The translations under genes and the position numbers were made by a program. A stretch of 64,000 nucleotides of DNA from positions 1-64,000 of the forward strand of contig NZ_JAHBZY010000019.1 of the NCBI RefSeq assembly GCF_019635155.1. Direction: 5' to 3'. This document shows positions 36,818 through 46,376 of this stretch, in pieces (position 1 is the stretch's first letter; each line of letters opens with the position of its first letter). The stretch is from Nitrosomonas sp. GTDB lineage: Bacteria; Pseudomonadota; Gammaproteobacteria; Burkholderiales; Nitrosomonadaceae. Under the pieces are notes generated by a model. The model was not told the DNA's origin. It did no database searches and worked only from the letters and a program-made list of their open reading frames with translations.

Positions 36818-36845
36818 AGATTCTTCTTTTCTACAAGAAGAATCT
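36818..36845 (-). terminator. Terminator-like hairpin behind sdhA
   Basis: AGATTCTTCTT and AAGAAGAATCT form a perfect 11-bp stem with a 6-base loop, 116 bp after the sdhA stop. On the minus strand TTTCTAGTT follows. The stem is AT-rich but long, so it probably ends the sdhCDA transcript. Confidence 0.55.
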
Positions 36846-36960
36846 AAATTTAAACATAAAATCTACTCTTTGCATTTTAGCGATTTAAATAATCTCTATT
36901 ACAAACACTCTCACATAAATATGCAGTTTAATTTTTAGTGCTGACAAACACCCAGGATCT

Positions 36961-38724
36961 TTAATAAGTCCTAGCTTTCGGTGGAAACGATTCGACTGTA
37001 ATCGGTTTCAAGCGCACCGGCTTGTAATCCAGCCGGTTGCCTTCGCTGAAAAATAGCGTGTGCTTTAACCATTTGACGTCGTCACGTTCAGGGAAATCGT
37101 TGCGGGCGTGGGCGCCGCGGCTTTCGCGGCGGGCTTCGGCGGAGATCATGGTGGCGATCGCGACTTCTTTCAGATTATCGAGTTCCAATGCTTCGATACG
37201 CGCGGTATTGAAGACTTTGCTTTTATCCTTGATTTCCGTTTGTTCGACACGTTTGCCCACTTCCAGGATCTTCTCCACGCCTTTCATCAGCATATCCTCA
37301 AATCGGAACACGCCGCAGTAGGTTTGCATGGTTTTGGCCAATGCTGCGTGCACTTGTGCGACACTTTCGCCATCTTTTTGATTTTCCAAGCGCGCCAATC
37401 GCGCCAGCGTTTTATCGGCAGCATCCTCCGGTAACGGTTTATGGTGTGGTTTAGTTTTTAAATCTTCGATGACTTGATGAGCCGCGGCACGGCCAAACAC
37501 GACGAGATCAAGCAGTGAATTCGTCCCCAAACGATTGGCGCCGTGCACCGATACGCAGGCGCACTCACCGATCGCATAGAAACCGGATACGATCTCTTCC
37601 GGGCCGGTTTTGTACGGTGCTACCACTTGCCCAAAATAATTGGTCGGGATACCGCCCATCATGTAATGCGCCGTCGGAACTACCGGAATCGGTTCGTTGA
37701 TCGGATCGACATGTGCAAATTTCATCGCCAGTTCACGGATTCCCGGCAGGCGCGTCTTGATGATTTCCGCGCCGAGATGATCGAGTTTCAACAACAAATG
37801 ATCGCTTTCCTCGCCGCAACCACGACCGTCTTTAATTTCCGTCGTCATCGCCCGGGATACCACGTCACGGCTCGCCAGATCTTTGGCATTCGGCGCATAG
37901 CGCTCCATAAAGCGCTCGCCGCCGCGGTTCAACAAATAACCGCCCTCGCCGCGCACCGCCTCGCTGATCAACACGCCGACCCCATACACACCGGTTGGGT
38001 GAAATTGCCAGAACTCCATATCTTCCAGCGGAATCCCGGCACGCGCCGCCATACCCAGTCCGTCACCGGTATTGATCAAGGCATTGGTGCTGGCTTGAAA
38101 AATGCGCCCACCGCCGCCGGTTGCGAATAAGGTCGCTCGCGCTTGCAAGATCGACACTTCACCGGTTTCCATCTCGAGCGCGGTTACACCTAACACGTCG
38201 CCTTGCTCGTCGCGAATCAGATCCAACGCCATCCATTCGACAAAAAATTGCGTATTGGCACTGACATTGCGCTGGTATAGCGTGTGCAACAGCGCATGAC
38301 CGGTGCGATCCGCCGCCGCGCATGAGCGCGTGGCCTGCGCACCGCCAAAATTTTGCGATTGTCCGCCAAACGGGCGCTGGTAAATTTTGCCGTTTTCCAA
38401 ACGATCGAACGGCATACCGAAATGTTCCAATTCGTACACCACTTCATTGGCCTGGCGGCACATAAATTCAATGGCGTCTTGATCGCCAAGATAGTCCGAG
38501 CCTTTGACGGTATCGTACATGTGCCAATGCCAATTATCTTCGGTGACATTACCCAGCGATGCGGCAATGCCGCCTTGAGCCGATACCGTATGCGAACGCG
38601 TGGGAAAAACTTTGGATAGTACTGCGACTTTTAAGCCCGCCTCCGATAGCTGCAACGCCGCGCGCATGCCGGCGCCACCCGCGCCGACGATGACTACATC
38701 GAATTTTCTTTTGGTTATCGCCAC
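36961..38724 (-). CDS. sdhA: Succinate dehydrogenase flavoprotein subunit
   Basis: A complete 587-aa subunit that oxidises succinate in complex II. FAD-binding [11 protein letters not shown] at the start, the flavinylation site [19 protein letters not shown] and [20 protein letters not shown] with catalytic residues, and the usual C-terminus ending FPPKARTY. It follows sdhD by one base. Normally sdhB comes next in sdhCDAB operons, but here an AT-rich gap and the unrelated DUF4071 gene follow, so SdhB must be encoded elsewhere. Confidence 0.97.
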   Translation of the reverse strand: MAITKRKFDVVIVGAGGAGMRAALQLSEAGLKVAVLSKVFPTRSHTVSAQGGIAASLGNVTEDNWHWHMYDTVKGSDYLGDQDAIEFMCRQANEVVYELEHFGMPFDRLENGKIYQRPFGGQSQNFGGAQATRSCAAADRTGHALLHTLYQRNVSANTQFFVEWMALDLIRDEQGDVLGVTALEMETGEVSILQARATLFATGGGGRIFQASTNALINTGDGLGMAARAGIPLEDMEFWQFHPTGVYGVGVLISEAVRGEGGYLLNRGGERFMERYAPNAKDLASRDVVSRAMTTEIKDGRGCGEESDHLLLKLDHLGAEIIKTRLPGIRELAMKFAHVDPINEPIPVVPTAHYMMGGIPTNYFGQVVAPYKTGPEEIVSGFYAIGECACVSVHGANRLGTNSLLDLVVFGRAAAHQVIEDLKTKPHHKPLPEDAADKTLARLARLENQKDGESVAQVHAALAKTMQTYCGVFRFEDMLMKGVEKILEVGKRVEQTEIKDKSKVFNTARIEALELDNLKEVAIATMISAEARRESRGAHARNDFPERDDVKWLKHTLFFSEGNRLDYKPVRLKPITVESFPPKARTY

Positions 38725-38725
38725 A

Positions 38726-39079
38726 TCAACCCCATAAAATATCCGCCGTCCACACCAAATAAAATAGCAATGCGGTAATCACCGCGATTTGCGCGAGCAA
38801 GCGAATCGCCACCGGATGCACATAATCCATCAAAATATTACGCATACCGATCCAAGCATGCCAGAACAAGCAAATGAAAAACACCAATGTCGCAATGCGC
38901 ATCCCATGATGGCTGAATAAGGTTTTCCATCCAACATAGTCTTGCGGAGCCGCAACAAACAGCACTACAATCAATCCGGCTAAATAGAGTGCCATCAGCA
39001 CAGCCGTCACGCGTTGCGCCAGCCAATCCTTTAAACCGTAATGCGCACCGGTGACCGCTAATTTGGCTGGTTTCACCAT
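38726..39079 (-). CDS. sdhD: Succinate dehydrogenase membrane anchor subunit
   Basis: A 117-aa anchor from ATG 39079: [40 protein letters not shown], then [20 protein letters not shown] with the haem-ligand region ([14 protein letters not shown]) and [20 protein letters not shown]. Three membrane helices. The start overlaps the sdhC end by 7 bases. The longer open frame (to 39325) is the antisense-like shadow of sdhC and not part of the protein. Confidence 0.93.
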   Translation of the reverse strand: MVKPAKLAVTGAHYGLKDWLAQRVTAVLMALYLAGLIVVLFVAAPQDYVGWKTLFSHHGMRIATLVFFICLFWHAWIGMRNILMDYVHPVAIRLLAQIAVITALLFYLVWTADILWG

Positions 39080-39462
39080 ATTAATACTCCCGCTATCACC
39101 GTCAACGAAAATCCGGCTATTAAAACCACAACGCTGCTGGCTCGCGCTGGCGATAATGCGACACCAATATGCAAATCCAGTAGCACATGACGAATACCGG
39201 CACACAGATGATGCAGAAAGAACCACAGCGATAACAGCAGTAGCCCCTTGATCGCCGGCATCTGCCAGTAACCGATTAATATTTCGTAACTTTCCGGCGA
39301 TTGCAGCAATAGCTGCATGCCGCATAATACCAAGGGTATACCGGGAAAAAACAGCAAGGCACCGCTGATTCGATGCAGTATGGAAACCACCGCGGGTAAC
39401 GGTTGCTTGATCTTGAACAGATTCAGATGCTTGGGACGTTTAGGGTGTATTTTCGCTTCCAT
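39073..39462 (-). CDS. sdhC: Succinate dehydrogenase cytochrome b556 subunit
   Basis: A 129-aa anchor: RPKHLNLFKIKQPLPAVVSI, LHRISGALLFFPGIPLVLCG (the SdhC signature with Ser-Ile-x-HR), LWFFLHHLCAGIRHVLLDLH with the haem-binding His, and a third helix at the end. Complex II anchors the flavoprotein and iron-sulfur subunits to the membrane and reduces ubiquinone. First gene of sdhCDA. Confidence 0.93.
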   Translation of the reverse strand: MEAKIHPKRPKHLNLFKIKQPLPAVVSILHRISGALLFFPGIPLVLCGMQLLLQSPESYEILIGYWQMPAIKGLLLLSLWFFLHHLCAGIRHVLLDLHIGVALSPARASSVVVLIAGFSLTVIAGVLIW

Positions 39463-39560
39463 GCGGGAAATTCTAACGTAGAAAATTCAGTCACCAACCT
39501 TACAACGGAGTTTAGTCGGTTATGCTGCATGTTACAAGCGCTAACTGGGAGTTAAAATAA

Positions 39561-39585
39561 CCCGGCCTTAGCTTGCCGGGGGGTT
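39561..39585. terminator. Terminator hairpin between sdhC and the DUF4143 gene
   Basis: CCCGGC at 39561-39566 and GCCGGG at 39575-39580 form the stem, followed by GGTTTTTAG on the plus strand; on the minus strand TTATTTTAAC follows. It lies downstream of the minus-strand DUF4143 gene and beside a decayed doxX end whose parent also ends in a T-rich hairpin. Confidence 0.6.
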
Positions 39586-39604
39586 TTTAGATTAACAACT
39601 TCAA

Positions 39605-39658
39605 TTACAGAGTGCGGCGGCTATCCAAACTATAGCTTCCGGCGTCCTGTACCGCCAG
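39605..39658 (-). pseudogene. 3'-terminal remnant of a doxX gene
   Basis: The minus strand reads LAVQDAGSYSLDSRRTL and stop, against LAIHGAGSYSLDSRRLH and stop at the end of the intact doxX gene at 61835. The DNA is nearly identical over CGGCTATCCAAACTAT and neighbouring bases, and the 3' flank (TTTTTAGATTAAC against TTTTTATGATTAAC) is also similar. Nothing of the rest of the gene remains. Confidence 0.75.
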
Positions 39659-39705
39659 TGACAATTCACCTGACTTACCTACCTGCATAATTTATCATCG
39701 CCATC

Positions 39706-40887
39706 TCAAGACAACCATTGCTCCGAAGCCAAGCAGGAAGCAGGCATTGCCGTCACACCTTCCGACATTGGCCAAGGCTCACCTTCACTATGACATATCA
39801 CATACAAATGATCCAACTTTAATATTTCTGTTGCAGAACGCATTGATACAGTCATTTGCGGCGATTTGGTTAATTTAATCTCAAACCCCAAGCGCCGCCC
39901 GTCCTGAATTATCAACAAATCAAGCTCACCCCCTGAATGCACGCCCCAGAAAAAAGCTTCACCCCGTTTAACATTCATGCGATGAATAATCTCTCGCAGA
40001 ATAAATCCTTCCCAAGAAGCACCGCACTTGGGATGCGCCAACAAGGCATCTTCATCGCCTATACCTAGCAAGCTATGCAGCAAACCGCTATCCGTCACAT
40101 AAACCTTAGGCGATTTAATTTCCCGCTTACCTACGTTGGCATGCCAAGGCATCAACCGGTAAGCCATAAAAGTTCCTTCCAGAATATCCAGATAACGTGA
40201 TACCGTTTTGTCACTGACCCCCAACGACCGTGCCAACTCACTCCCGTTCCAGGTTTGCCCGTGATAATGGGCTAGCATTGTCCAGAAGCGGCGTAGCGTT
40301 AATGCAGGAAGGTTGATGCCGAGTTGCGGCAAGTCGCGTTCAAGATATGTGCGAATAAAAGCATCACGCCATTCCCGGCTGAGTTGCATGGTATCCACCA
40401 GCAAAGCCCTCGGAAAACCGCCACGCAGCCAGCGATTGTTCAGCCAAGCGGAGGAAGTATCCGCTTGTGCAATCTCACGCAATGACAATCCATCCAGTTC
40501 ATGAAAAATCACCCTCCCCGCCAAACTTTCCGCTGCGTGCTTAAGCAACTCAGGAGCCGCGCTCCCCAGAATCAGAAAACGCGCCGGCAAATCCGGCCGG
40601 TCAGCCAGTACTCTCAGCAACGAGAAAATATCCGGACGCAGTTGAATTTCGTCGAGCACCACCAATCCTTTAAGTTCACGCAAAACAAACGCAGGATCAG
40701 CAAGCCGCGCTTGATCATCCGGATCTTCCAGATCGAAATGCCGCTTGGGGCCATCCCAATCACTTTCTAATTGGCGAGCAAGCGTTGTTTTCCCTACCTG
40801 ACGCGCACCCAGAATAGCGACAATGGGGAAGTTTGCAAGTTGCCACTTAAGCGATTCAAGATGATGAGCTCGTTGAATCATCAGCAC
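39706..40887 (-). CDS. AAA+ ATPase with DUF4143 C-terminal domain
   Basis: A 393-aa protein: Walker A GARQVGKTT near residue 28, Walker B-like LKGLVVLDEIQLRPD, sensor LILGSAAPELL, a helix-turn-helix-like stretch (GSELARSLGVSDKTVSRYLD) and the DUF4143 domain with a PD-(D/E)XK-like core (GGELDLLIIQDGRRLGFEIK). The family is abundant in mobile and accessory DNA. It is sometimes discussed as toxin-antitoxin or archaeal-type (ExeA/Fic-like) ATPases, but no function is established. It is single and lies between the sdh operon and the polysaccharide locus. Confidence 0.85.
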   Translation of the reverse strand: MLMIQRAHHLESLKWQLANFPIVAILGARQVGKTTLARQLESDWDGPKRHFDLEDPDDQARLADPAFVLRELKGLVVLDEIQLRPDIFSLLRVLADRPDLPARFLILGSAAPELLKHAAESLAGRVIFHELDGLSLREIAQADTSSAWLNNRWLRGGFPRALLVDTMQLSREWRDAFIRTYLERDLPQLGINLPALTLRRFWTMLAHYHGQTWNGSELARSLGVSDKTVSRYLDILEGTFMAYRLMPWHANVGKREIKSPKVYVTDSGLLHSLLGIGDEDALLAHPKCGASWEGFILREIIHRMNVKRGEAFFWGVHSGGELDLLIIQDGRRLGFEIKLTKSPQMTVSMRSATEILKLDHLYVICHSEGEPWPMSEGVTAMPASCLASEQWLS

Positions 40888-41008
40888 CTTATCTATGAAA
40901 ATCCGGAATTATACTCCGATATTTCATAATAAAAAGAATGCTAGAATTAGAAAAAAAGCGTTTCTAGTAAATGCAGTTTGTGGAGGAACTACATGGATTC
41001 CACTATGT

Positions 41009-41995
41009 TTACGCTGATCGCACTGAATTAGCTTGTTGATACCAGCGATAAGTATCTTCCAAACCATCCTTGAGATTAATTTTTGCAGACCATCCCATCT
41101 GTTTTAGCCGTGAAACGTCCATTAATTTCCTCGGCGTGCCATCCGGCTTAGTTGAATCAAATATAATCTTTCCAGTAAAGCCGGTTACCTGGGCAATTGA
41201 TTCTGCAAGTTGGGCAATGGAAACTTCCTGGCCTGTTCCCACGTTAATGTGAGACAGCATCGGCTGTGTATTGGCTTCGTATGTTTGTTTTGGTAAATCA
41301 AGTACAAAGAGTGATGCTTCCGCCATGTCATCGACGTGCAGAAATTCGCGATAAGGCTTACCACTGCCCCAGATGGCAACTTCAGGCGCATCTGAAATTA
41401 CTGCTTCATGAAAACGCCGTATCAAAGCTGGTACCACGTGGCTGTTTTCAGGATGAAAATTATCTCCGGGCCCATACAGATTAGTCGGCATTACACTACG
41501 ATAATCCACGCCATGCATTGCTCCGTATTGCCGGTTATAGCTCTCACACAACTTGATACCTGCAATCTTCGCAATCGCATAAGGTTCGTTGGTCGATTCC
41601 AGCGTTCCTGTTAGCAAAGTATCTTCTCGCATCGGTTGCGGCGCTAATTTGGGATAAATGCATGAACTTCCCAGAAACAACAAACGCTCCACACCGGCCA
41701 TCCATGCTTGATGTACAACATTGCATTCCATCATCATGTTTTGGTAAATAAAATCTGCTGGATACGTATTATTGGCATATATTCCACCCACCTTCGCTGC
41801 AGCCAGTATAACCACATCTGGTTTTGCTTCCGAAAAAAAATCCCTGACAGAAGCTTGTTCGGTTAAATCCAGCTCAGCATGTGTGCGGGTAACCAGTTCA
41901 ATCGCTTCGCCTTTCTCCTGCCTCGCTCTCAAGAGCCGGACAATTGCGGATCCGACCATGCCACTATGCCCAGCCACATAAATCTTTGTCATCAC
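41009..41995 (-). CDS. fcl: GDP-L-fucose synthase
   Basis: A 328-aa short-chain dehydrogenase/epimerase: NADP-binding [58 protein letters not shown], catalytic Tyr and Lys in [10 protein letters not shown], and [15 protein letters not shown]. It converts GDP-4-keto-6-deoxymannose to GDP-L-fucose (epimerase and reductase). It pairs with Gmd at 50306, so fucose is predicted in the polysaccharide. It is the last gene of the leftward locus. Confidence 0.95.
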   Translation of the reverse strand: MMTKIYVAGHSGMVGSAIVRLLRARQEKGEAIELVTRTHAELDLTEQASVRDFFSEAKPDVVILAAAKVGGIYANNTYPADFIYQNMMMECNVVHQAWMAGVERLLFLGSSCIYPKLAPQPMREDTLLTGTLESTNEPYAIAKIAGIKLCESYNRQYGAMHGVDYRSVMPTNLYGPGDNFHPENSHVVPALIRRFHEAVISDAPEVAIWGSGKPYREFLHVDDMAEASLFVLDLPKQTYEANTQPMLSHINVGTGQEVSIAQLAESIAQVTGFTGKIIFDSTKPDGTPRKLMDVSRLKQMGWSAKINLKDGLEDTYRWYQQANSVRSA

Positions 41996-42039
41996 TTACC
42001 CTCTAAAAATCCAGAAAAAAACCTTTCATTGGTAAACAT

Positions 42040-42091
42040 CAGAATGACTCTGAAGAAAACCATTTGTCATTCCGAATGTAGTGAGGAATCT
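42040..42091. repeat. Intergenic repeat of the GTCATTCCGA...GAGGAATCT type
   Basis: GTCATTCCGAATGTAGTGAG continues to GAATCT at 42091. It resembles a family of dispersed intergenic sequences known from many bacterial phyla (GTCATTCTGAG...GAAGAATCT). TCAGAATGAC at 42040-42049 is the inverted form of its first ten bases with one mismatch. Only one copy lies in this window. Confidence 0.4.
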
Positions 42092-42188
42092 TCAGGAATC
42101 AACAATCCGGTTTTATCTGACCACTAACTACACAACACGAGCGCCCTTAATCCGTCTATCTTTCATCTGTAGCACATCACTTAAGCTT

Positions 42189-42950
42189 TTAGCCAAAAAA
42201 CTGCCTCAACTTGCTCACATTCTTCCAAAGCAGAGCTCCCATTCCGCCAACCCCAGTACGGCGCAGGGCGTCGTAATCCTCACGCGATTTGTGGATGATA
42301 TTTTTCAGCGAACGGTTACTGGCTCCCCCGAGGCGCATCTTCACCATCACTTGCGGCAGATAAACTGCCTTGAAACCTGGCTGGGAGAACAAGCTCAAAA
42401 TACTAAAGTAATCTGCTGCGATCCGATAGCGGGTTTCGAAACCGCCGATGCGCTCGTACCACTCACGCCGTACATAAAGCGTTGGATGCGGGGGCATCCA
42501 GCCCCAAGCCAGTAGCCACCTGCTGTACGGATTTGACTTCCAATACCGCACCACTCGGCTGACATCATCCTTCTTCACGTACTGCAAATCACCATAGACC
42601 GCGCATACAGCCGGGTCTGCAAATGCATCGGCCACCCACGTCAGTACGTCCGGAGAACCATAGATGTCATCCGCATGGAGGAACCCCACTACCTCGCCAG
42701 TTGATCGTGCGATACCCTTGTTCAATGCGTCGTAAATCCCCTTATCCGGCTCACTCACCAGTACTGCCAAGCGATTAATACGCGACTCCAGTAGCTCCAC
42801 GGTACCGTCCCAACTGGCACCGTCGATCACCACATGCTCTTTGTTCGAATAAGCTTGTGCTTCCACCGAATCAAGGCAGTCACTTACCGTTTCCACGCAA
42901 TTCCGAGTGACAGTGACCACCGAAATCCTTACTGATTTAAAGTTGAGCAT
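42189..42950 (-). CDS. Family 2 glycosyltransferase (WcaA/WcaE-like)
   Basis: A 253-aa GT-A enzyme: ISVVTVTRNCVETVSDCLDS, HVVIDGASWDGTVELLE, DKGIYDALNKGIARSTGEVV and the metal site region FLHADDIYGS. WYERIGGFETRYRIAADYFS is typical of colanic-acid WcaE-type transferases. It should add one sugar to the lipid-linked repeat unit in the cytoplasm. It lies between fcl and the polymerase gene. Confidence 0.85.
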   Translation of the reverse strand: MLNFKSVRISVVTVTRNCVETVSDCLDSVEAQAYSNKEHVVIDGASWDGTVELLESRINRLAVLVSEPDKGIYDALNKGIARSTGEVVGFLHADDIYGSPDVLTWVADAFADPAVCAVYGDLQYVKKDDVSRVVRYWKSNPYSRWLLAWGWMPPHPTLYVRREWYERIGGFETRYRIAADYFSILSLFSQPGFKAVYLPQVMVKMRLGGASNRSLKNIIHKSREDYDALRRTGVGGMGALLWKNVSKLRQFFG

Positions 42951-43013
42951 AGATGTTGATCAATGAATTAACGACTATCAATTATTCCGAGCTATCTCTG
43001 TGTTTTGTTGCTA

Positions 43014-44483
43014 CTACTCTTTTTTCATAGGCCTGGACGTGAATTGAGAATGCCGATTACTTAAGCACATCATACCGATGAACATGAAGAATAATAGAAA
43101 CAACAATGGGTAAAACTTACCGAACGTGAAATCTCTCAATGAAATAAACATAATCGCATTCAGCATGGCAGCCACCAGTATGCGATTCAAGCTGATAAAG
43201 GGGCGGTTCGTCATCATTCGATCAAATAGCCTCCAAAGTAGACCAAAAATCAGGCCGATCTGGATGACGCCGGGGAGACCGTAATTAATATAGTATCGCC
43301 CAGGTATTGTGGGCGTGATATTAGATGATGCACCAAAACCGGTATGCCCCGTGCGTAACTCGTTGTATGGACCAAAGCTCGGATCTACAGGTTTGTTAGT
43401 CCAGAATTTGCGCGGAATTGGGTTAGAAATGAATACCGCAAATGTTTCGAACAGGGGCAGCACGATGCGTGGAATCACATCGGGACCATGTATAAAGGGT
43501 ATCCTCTCCCCATAGGCATCAACTATGAAGGCGATCTCGCGATTCAAAGCGTAGCCGCGGAAAGGAGAGTGTTCATAGGAGTCCATGTCAATCTCGCCCA
43601 TATCCCGAAAGTTGGCCTGTAAGCCGAGAATAACTATGGACAGCAATCCAAACAAAACCATGCGCAATATCTTAGGCCGTGCACTCAGACGCACGATTTG
43701 GTATAAAACAATAGTTAACAACACGAAAATTACGCCACTGCGCCCACCCAGAAGAATGTAGAGAATAAATAGGAAGAGTCCCATCAGTACAGCAAGGACA
43801 GACCAGCGCCACCGCTGCCAGTTAATCGAAATCAGCCACAGGATCACCACAGTCGGAATGGCTTGTCCAAACAAAGCAATCAAAGGGTCATCTGTGCCCA
43901 ATCCTGAGCTTGAGAAAGCCACGTAGCCTCGTGCTCTCGCAGTCAAAGTATTTATTAGGTTTTCTAGCCCAAAACCGCCTCCGTTCATAAGGAATGCGAG
44001 AAGAGAAATTAATGTCCCAAGCATTAGGATTAGAGGTGTCGTAATCTTGAGCGCCATTGTAGGATCCATCACTACGTGGCTCTGCGTACAGGATGTGCGA
44101 ACCAACACTCGTCCGAGATAGAAACACAAACAGAAAACAGTAATCACCAGTCCAGCCATGTTGCCTACTGAGTTGCCAGAATAGAAGGATTCATCCACCC
44201 CTGGAAAATCCGTACCCATCCAGACCGCGAAGATCGGATCCGCCACGGTGAAGACTAACATGCCCAGGCTAAATAACAGTGCATCGAAAACGTAGAAGCG
44301 CGCACTGAGGTCATGTAGGCTCTGGAACAATTCTAGCGAGAGTGCAACAAACAGAAGACACCAATTGATCTGCCAAGGCAAATCTAGTGCGATACTTAGG
44401 GTAAAAGACATTAACGCAACACCCAGCAGAATAATGGAGACCGGTCGTGTAGCGCCCCACCGAGAGCGGCGTAACTGGCTCAT
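43014..44483 (-). CDS. O-antigen/oligosaccharide polymerase (Wzy-like)
   Basis: A 489-aa membrane protein with about twelve helices and a large loop (residues roughly 300-400: DMDSYEHSPFRGYALNREIA, NPIPRKFWTNKPVDPSFGPY and TGHTGFGASSNITPTIPGRY). This loop with a conserved NP-P-KFW region is typical of oligosaccharide repeat unit polymerases (O-antigen polymerase family). It starts one base after the stop of the nucleotidyltransferase-like gene. Sequence conservation is low in this family, so the call rests on topology, the loop and the locus. Confidence 0.78.
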   Translation of the reverse strand: MSQLRRSRWGATRPVSIILLGVALMSFTLSIALDLPWQINWCLLFVALSLELFQSLHDLSARFYVFDALLFSLGMLVFTVADPIFAVWMGTDFPGVDESFYSGNSVGNMAGLVITVFCLCFYLGRVLVRTSCTQSHVVMDPTMALKITTPLILMLGTLISLLAFLMNGGGFGLENLINTLTARARGYVAFSSSGLGTDDPLIALFGQAIPTVVILWLISINWQRWRWSVLAVLMGLFLFILYILLGGRSGVIFVLLTIVLYQIVRLSARPKILRMVLFGLLSIVILGLQANFRDMGEIDMDSYEHSPFRGYALNREIAFIVDAYGERIPFIHGPDVIPRIVLPLFETFAVFISNPIPRKFWTNKPVDPSFGPYNELRTGHTGFGASSNITPTIPGRYYINYGLPGVIQIGLIFGLLWRLFDRMMTNRPFISLNRILVAAMLNAIMFISLRDFTFGKFYPLLFLLFFMFIGMMCLSNRHSQFTSRPMKKE

Positions 44484-44484
44484 A

Positions 44485-45180
44485 CTATATCCTCCCGACC
44501 TCGTTGTTAAGCTGCTGACGGTTGTTCCACCTCTGGCGAGTCCACATCAGAATTGCTTCTGGACGTAATAACTCAGTGAAACGTGGTCTAGGCCAACCTG
44601 CCACGGATGGGTCGATCAATGCGCGCGCCACCAAGCGGCAGCCCTTTTCCGTCAATCGACCCGAGAAGAGCTTTAAAGCTGCGGCCAGGCTTGCTTTCGC
44701 TTCATGACCCGCCAGACGCTTATGGTAACGCGAGCGGATACGCCCGTAGGCGAACAACTCCTTCGCAGCAATTAACAGCAACTCATGTAGCGGATCAGGG
44801 ATGCAGAAGAGCGGATGGATTTGTCTACGCGCGGCAAGGATGATCTCGGAATCTGCATAAGTAATCCAGGCCTTGCTCATTGCAGTGTAAAAATCGATCT
44901 GAAGTTCACGATCGACACAAGGCAGATTGATTGACCAGAAATTCAGCCGCTCCATCATACGGGCGGCGGGAAGATGGGGACTGCGCCGGAGTATGCCGAG
45001 GGTAATCTCGCGCGCAGCGGGTAGATCAGAGGGATGGATCAGAATATCCACATCATTCCCCCAGGTTTCGGGCAACCCTTCGTAGTTGCGCAGGATAACG
45101 AAGGGCAAAGCCAAACCGAGTGCTTCAAGAAGTGCAATCAGCACTTGAGGGGCGGTATCGAGAAGCACGTTATCAGTCAT
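44485..45180 (-). CDS. Nucleotidyltransferase-like protein in the polysaccharide operon
   Basis: A 231-aa protein: PFVILRNYEGLPETWGNDVD and ILIHPSDLPAAREI contain the pattern G(N)DVDILI of the polymerase-beta nucleotidyltransferase fold, and RELQIDFYTAMS gives a further Asp. The C-terminal half is helical with basic patches. Related proteins occur in exopolysaccharide and teichoic-acid loci together with thymidylate-kinase-like proteins, with unknown substrates. The start overlaps the flippase stop by 4 bases. Not assigned to a pathway step. Confidence 0.6.
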   Translation of the reverse strand: MTDNVLLDTAPQVLIALLEALGLALPFVILRNYEGLPETWGNDVDILIHPSDLPAAREITLGILRRSPHLPAARMMERLNFWSINLPCVDRELQIDFYTAMSKAWITYADSEIILAARRQIHPLFCIPDPLHELLLIAAKELFAYGRIRSRYHKRLAGHEAKASLAAALKLFSGRLTEKGCRLVARALIDPSVAGWPRPRFTELLRPEAILMWTRQRWNNRQQLNNEVGRI

Positions 45181-46376
45181 TGGATGGGGTCTTTAGATTG
45201 AGGAGTGCGGCGCAAGTAGTTCACCACTAAGGCTGTGACAGGAAGCAGAGCAAAGAGCGCGATCATCACAAGGGTCCAGCCTGTCCACCCCAGCAGCACC
45301 AGCGCAGGTAATACCGCGACGATCAGGAGTTGACTGTAGAGGTTCAAGGCTCCTGTATCCCCTGCCAATCGCCAATTGACAAAGATCGGCCGGGTCAGCG
45401 CATGGGCCAGTGAAGCCATGAGCAGCAGCGGTAACAATACCCAGTACTTTGCGAGATCTTCACTGAATAACAGATCCACTATTAGGGGTCCCAGAAACGT
45501 GGTCAGCAATAGGAGCACAATGGATGCTATTAAAGCAAAGCGCATCGCATAACCTATACTATTAGTCAAACTGCGGCCTGAGCGCGCCAGATCGGCACTG
45601 AGGTGATTATCGATCACTTGGCTTAACAACCCAATCGGATTGGTGGCCGAGCGAAGTGCCTGGAAGGCCGCTAGTCCGGCGCCACCAAGACCTCGGTCCA
45701 CCAGCGCCACCGTTGCGAAATTTGTCAGGAAATTAGCCACTGCGGTACCAAAGTTTGAAAGATGATGGATGGCAGTCCTATCCGGCAGTACAACGCGTAT
45801 CTCGTGAAATAGCGCGCGTGAAGTAAAGATGAAGCCGATCATTGCTATGACATTTACTGCGACTTGCGCGATGACAAAGCTCAATGCGTCAAGATGATCT
45901 GCCCCAATCAAAAGGATGCCAGAAAAAAAAAGTGCGAAACGCGTTAATGTCACAACAAAGGCTGCGCGCGCGCCCTTGAGCCGAATGGTTAACCAGCGTG
46001 TAGCCTCGTACATGCATTGTGAGGCAAAAAAGCCGAACGATAGCAGCCAGAGTTGCTGAGTGATCCGCCCCTCGAAACTGGCGAAGAAATGCATCACCAG
46101 AGGACTGACGAGCGCAAAGCCTAATAGCAAGACTCCCAGCAGAACAATAGAAATACCGAGTTGCTTTCCCGCGTTCACCCCTGTGCTGGAAGCCATAGGT
46201 AGTAACACTAATCCGAAGAGAAAGAAGCTGAAAGATTGATTGAGGCTAAAAAGTGCTGTGTAGAGTTCCAGCGCAGGCTGGTCGAGCAATCGCACCGCTG
46301 CTAAAAAAAGGCAAAACGTGAAACCGCTGGCAAAAGCCTGCTCACACAACGGAAGCACCGCCTTCGGTAGCTTCAC
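45177..46376 (-). CDS. Polysaccharide flippase (Wzx/MOP-like)
   Basis: A 399-aa membrane protein with about twelve helices (AVLPLCEQAFASGFTFCLFL, QSFSFFLFGLVLLPMASSTG, SIVLLLLTTFLGPLIVDLLF). The block GGAGLAAFQALRSATNPIGL is typical of MOP-family flippases. It should move the undecaprenyl-linked repeat unit across the inner membrane. It overlaps both neighbours by 4 bases, which makes it part of a tightly coupled string. Confidence 0.75.
   Translation of the reverse strand: MKLPKAVLPLCEQAFASGFTFCLFLAAVRLLDQPALELYTALFSLNQSFSFFLFGLVLLPMASSTGVNAGKQLGISIVLLGVLLLGFALVSPLVMHFFASFEGRITQQLWLLSFGFFASQCMYEATRWLTIRLKGARAAFVVTLTRFALFFSGILLIGADHLDALSFVIAQVAVNVIAMIGFIFTSRALFHEIRVVLPDRTAIHHLSNFGTAVANFLTNFATVALVDRGLGGAGLAAFQALRSATNPIGLLSQVIDNHLSADLARSGRSLTNSIGYAMRFALIASIVLLLLTTFLGPLIVDLLFSEDLAKYWVLLPLLLMASLAHALTRPIFVNWRLAGDTGALNLYSQLLIVAVLPALVLLGWTGWTLVMIALFALLPVTALVVNYLRRTPQSKDPIQ

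Noticed and set aside
39080-39325. Long N-terminal extension of sdhD
   Set aside because: It is the out-of-frame shadow of sdhC; SdhD anchors are about 115-125 aa and begin at 39079.
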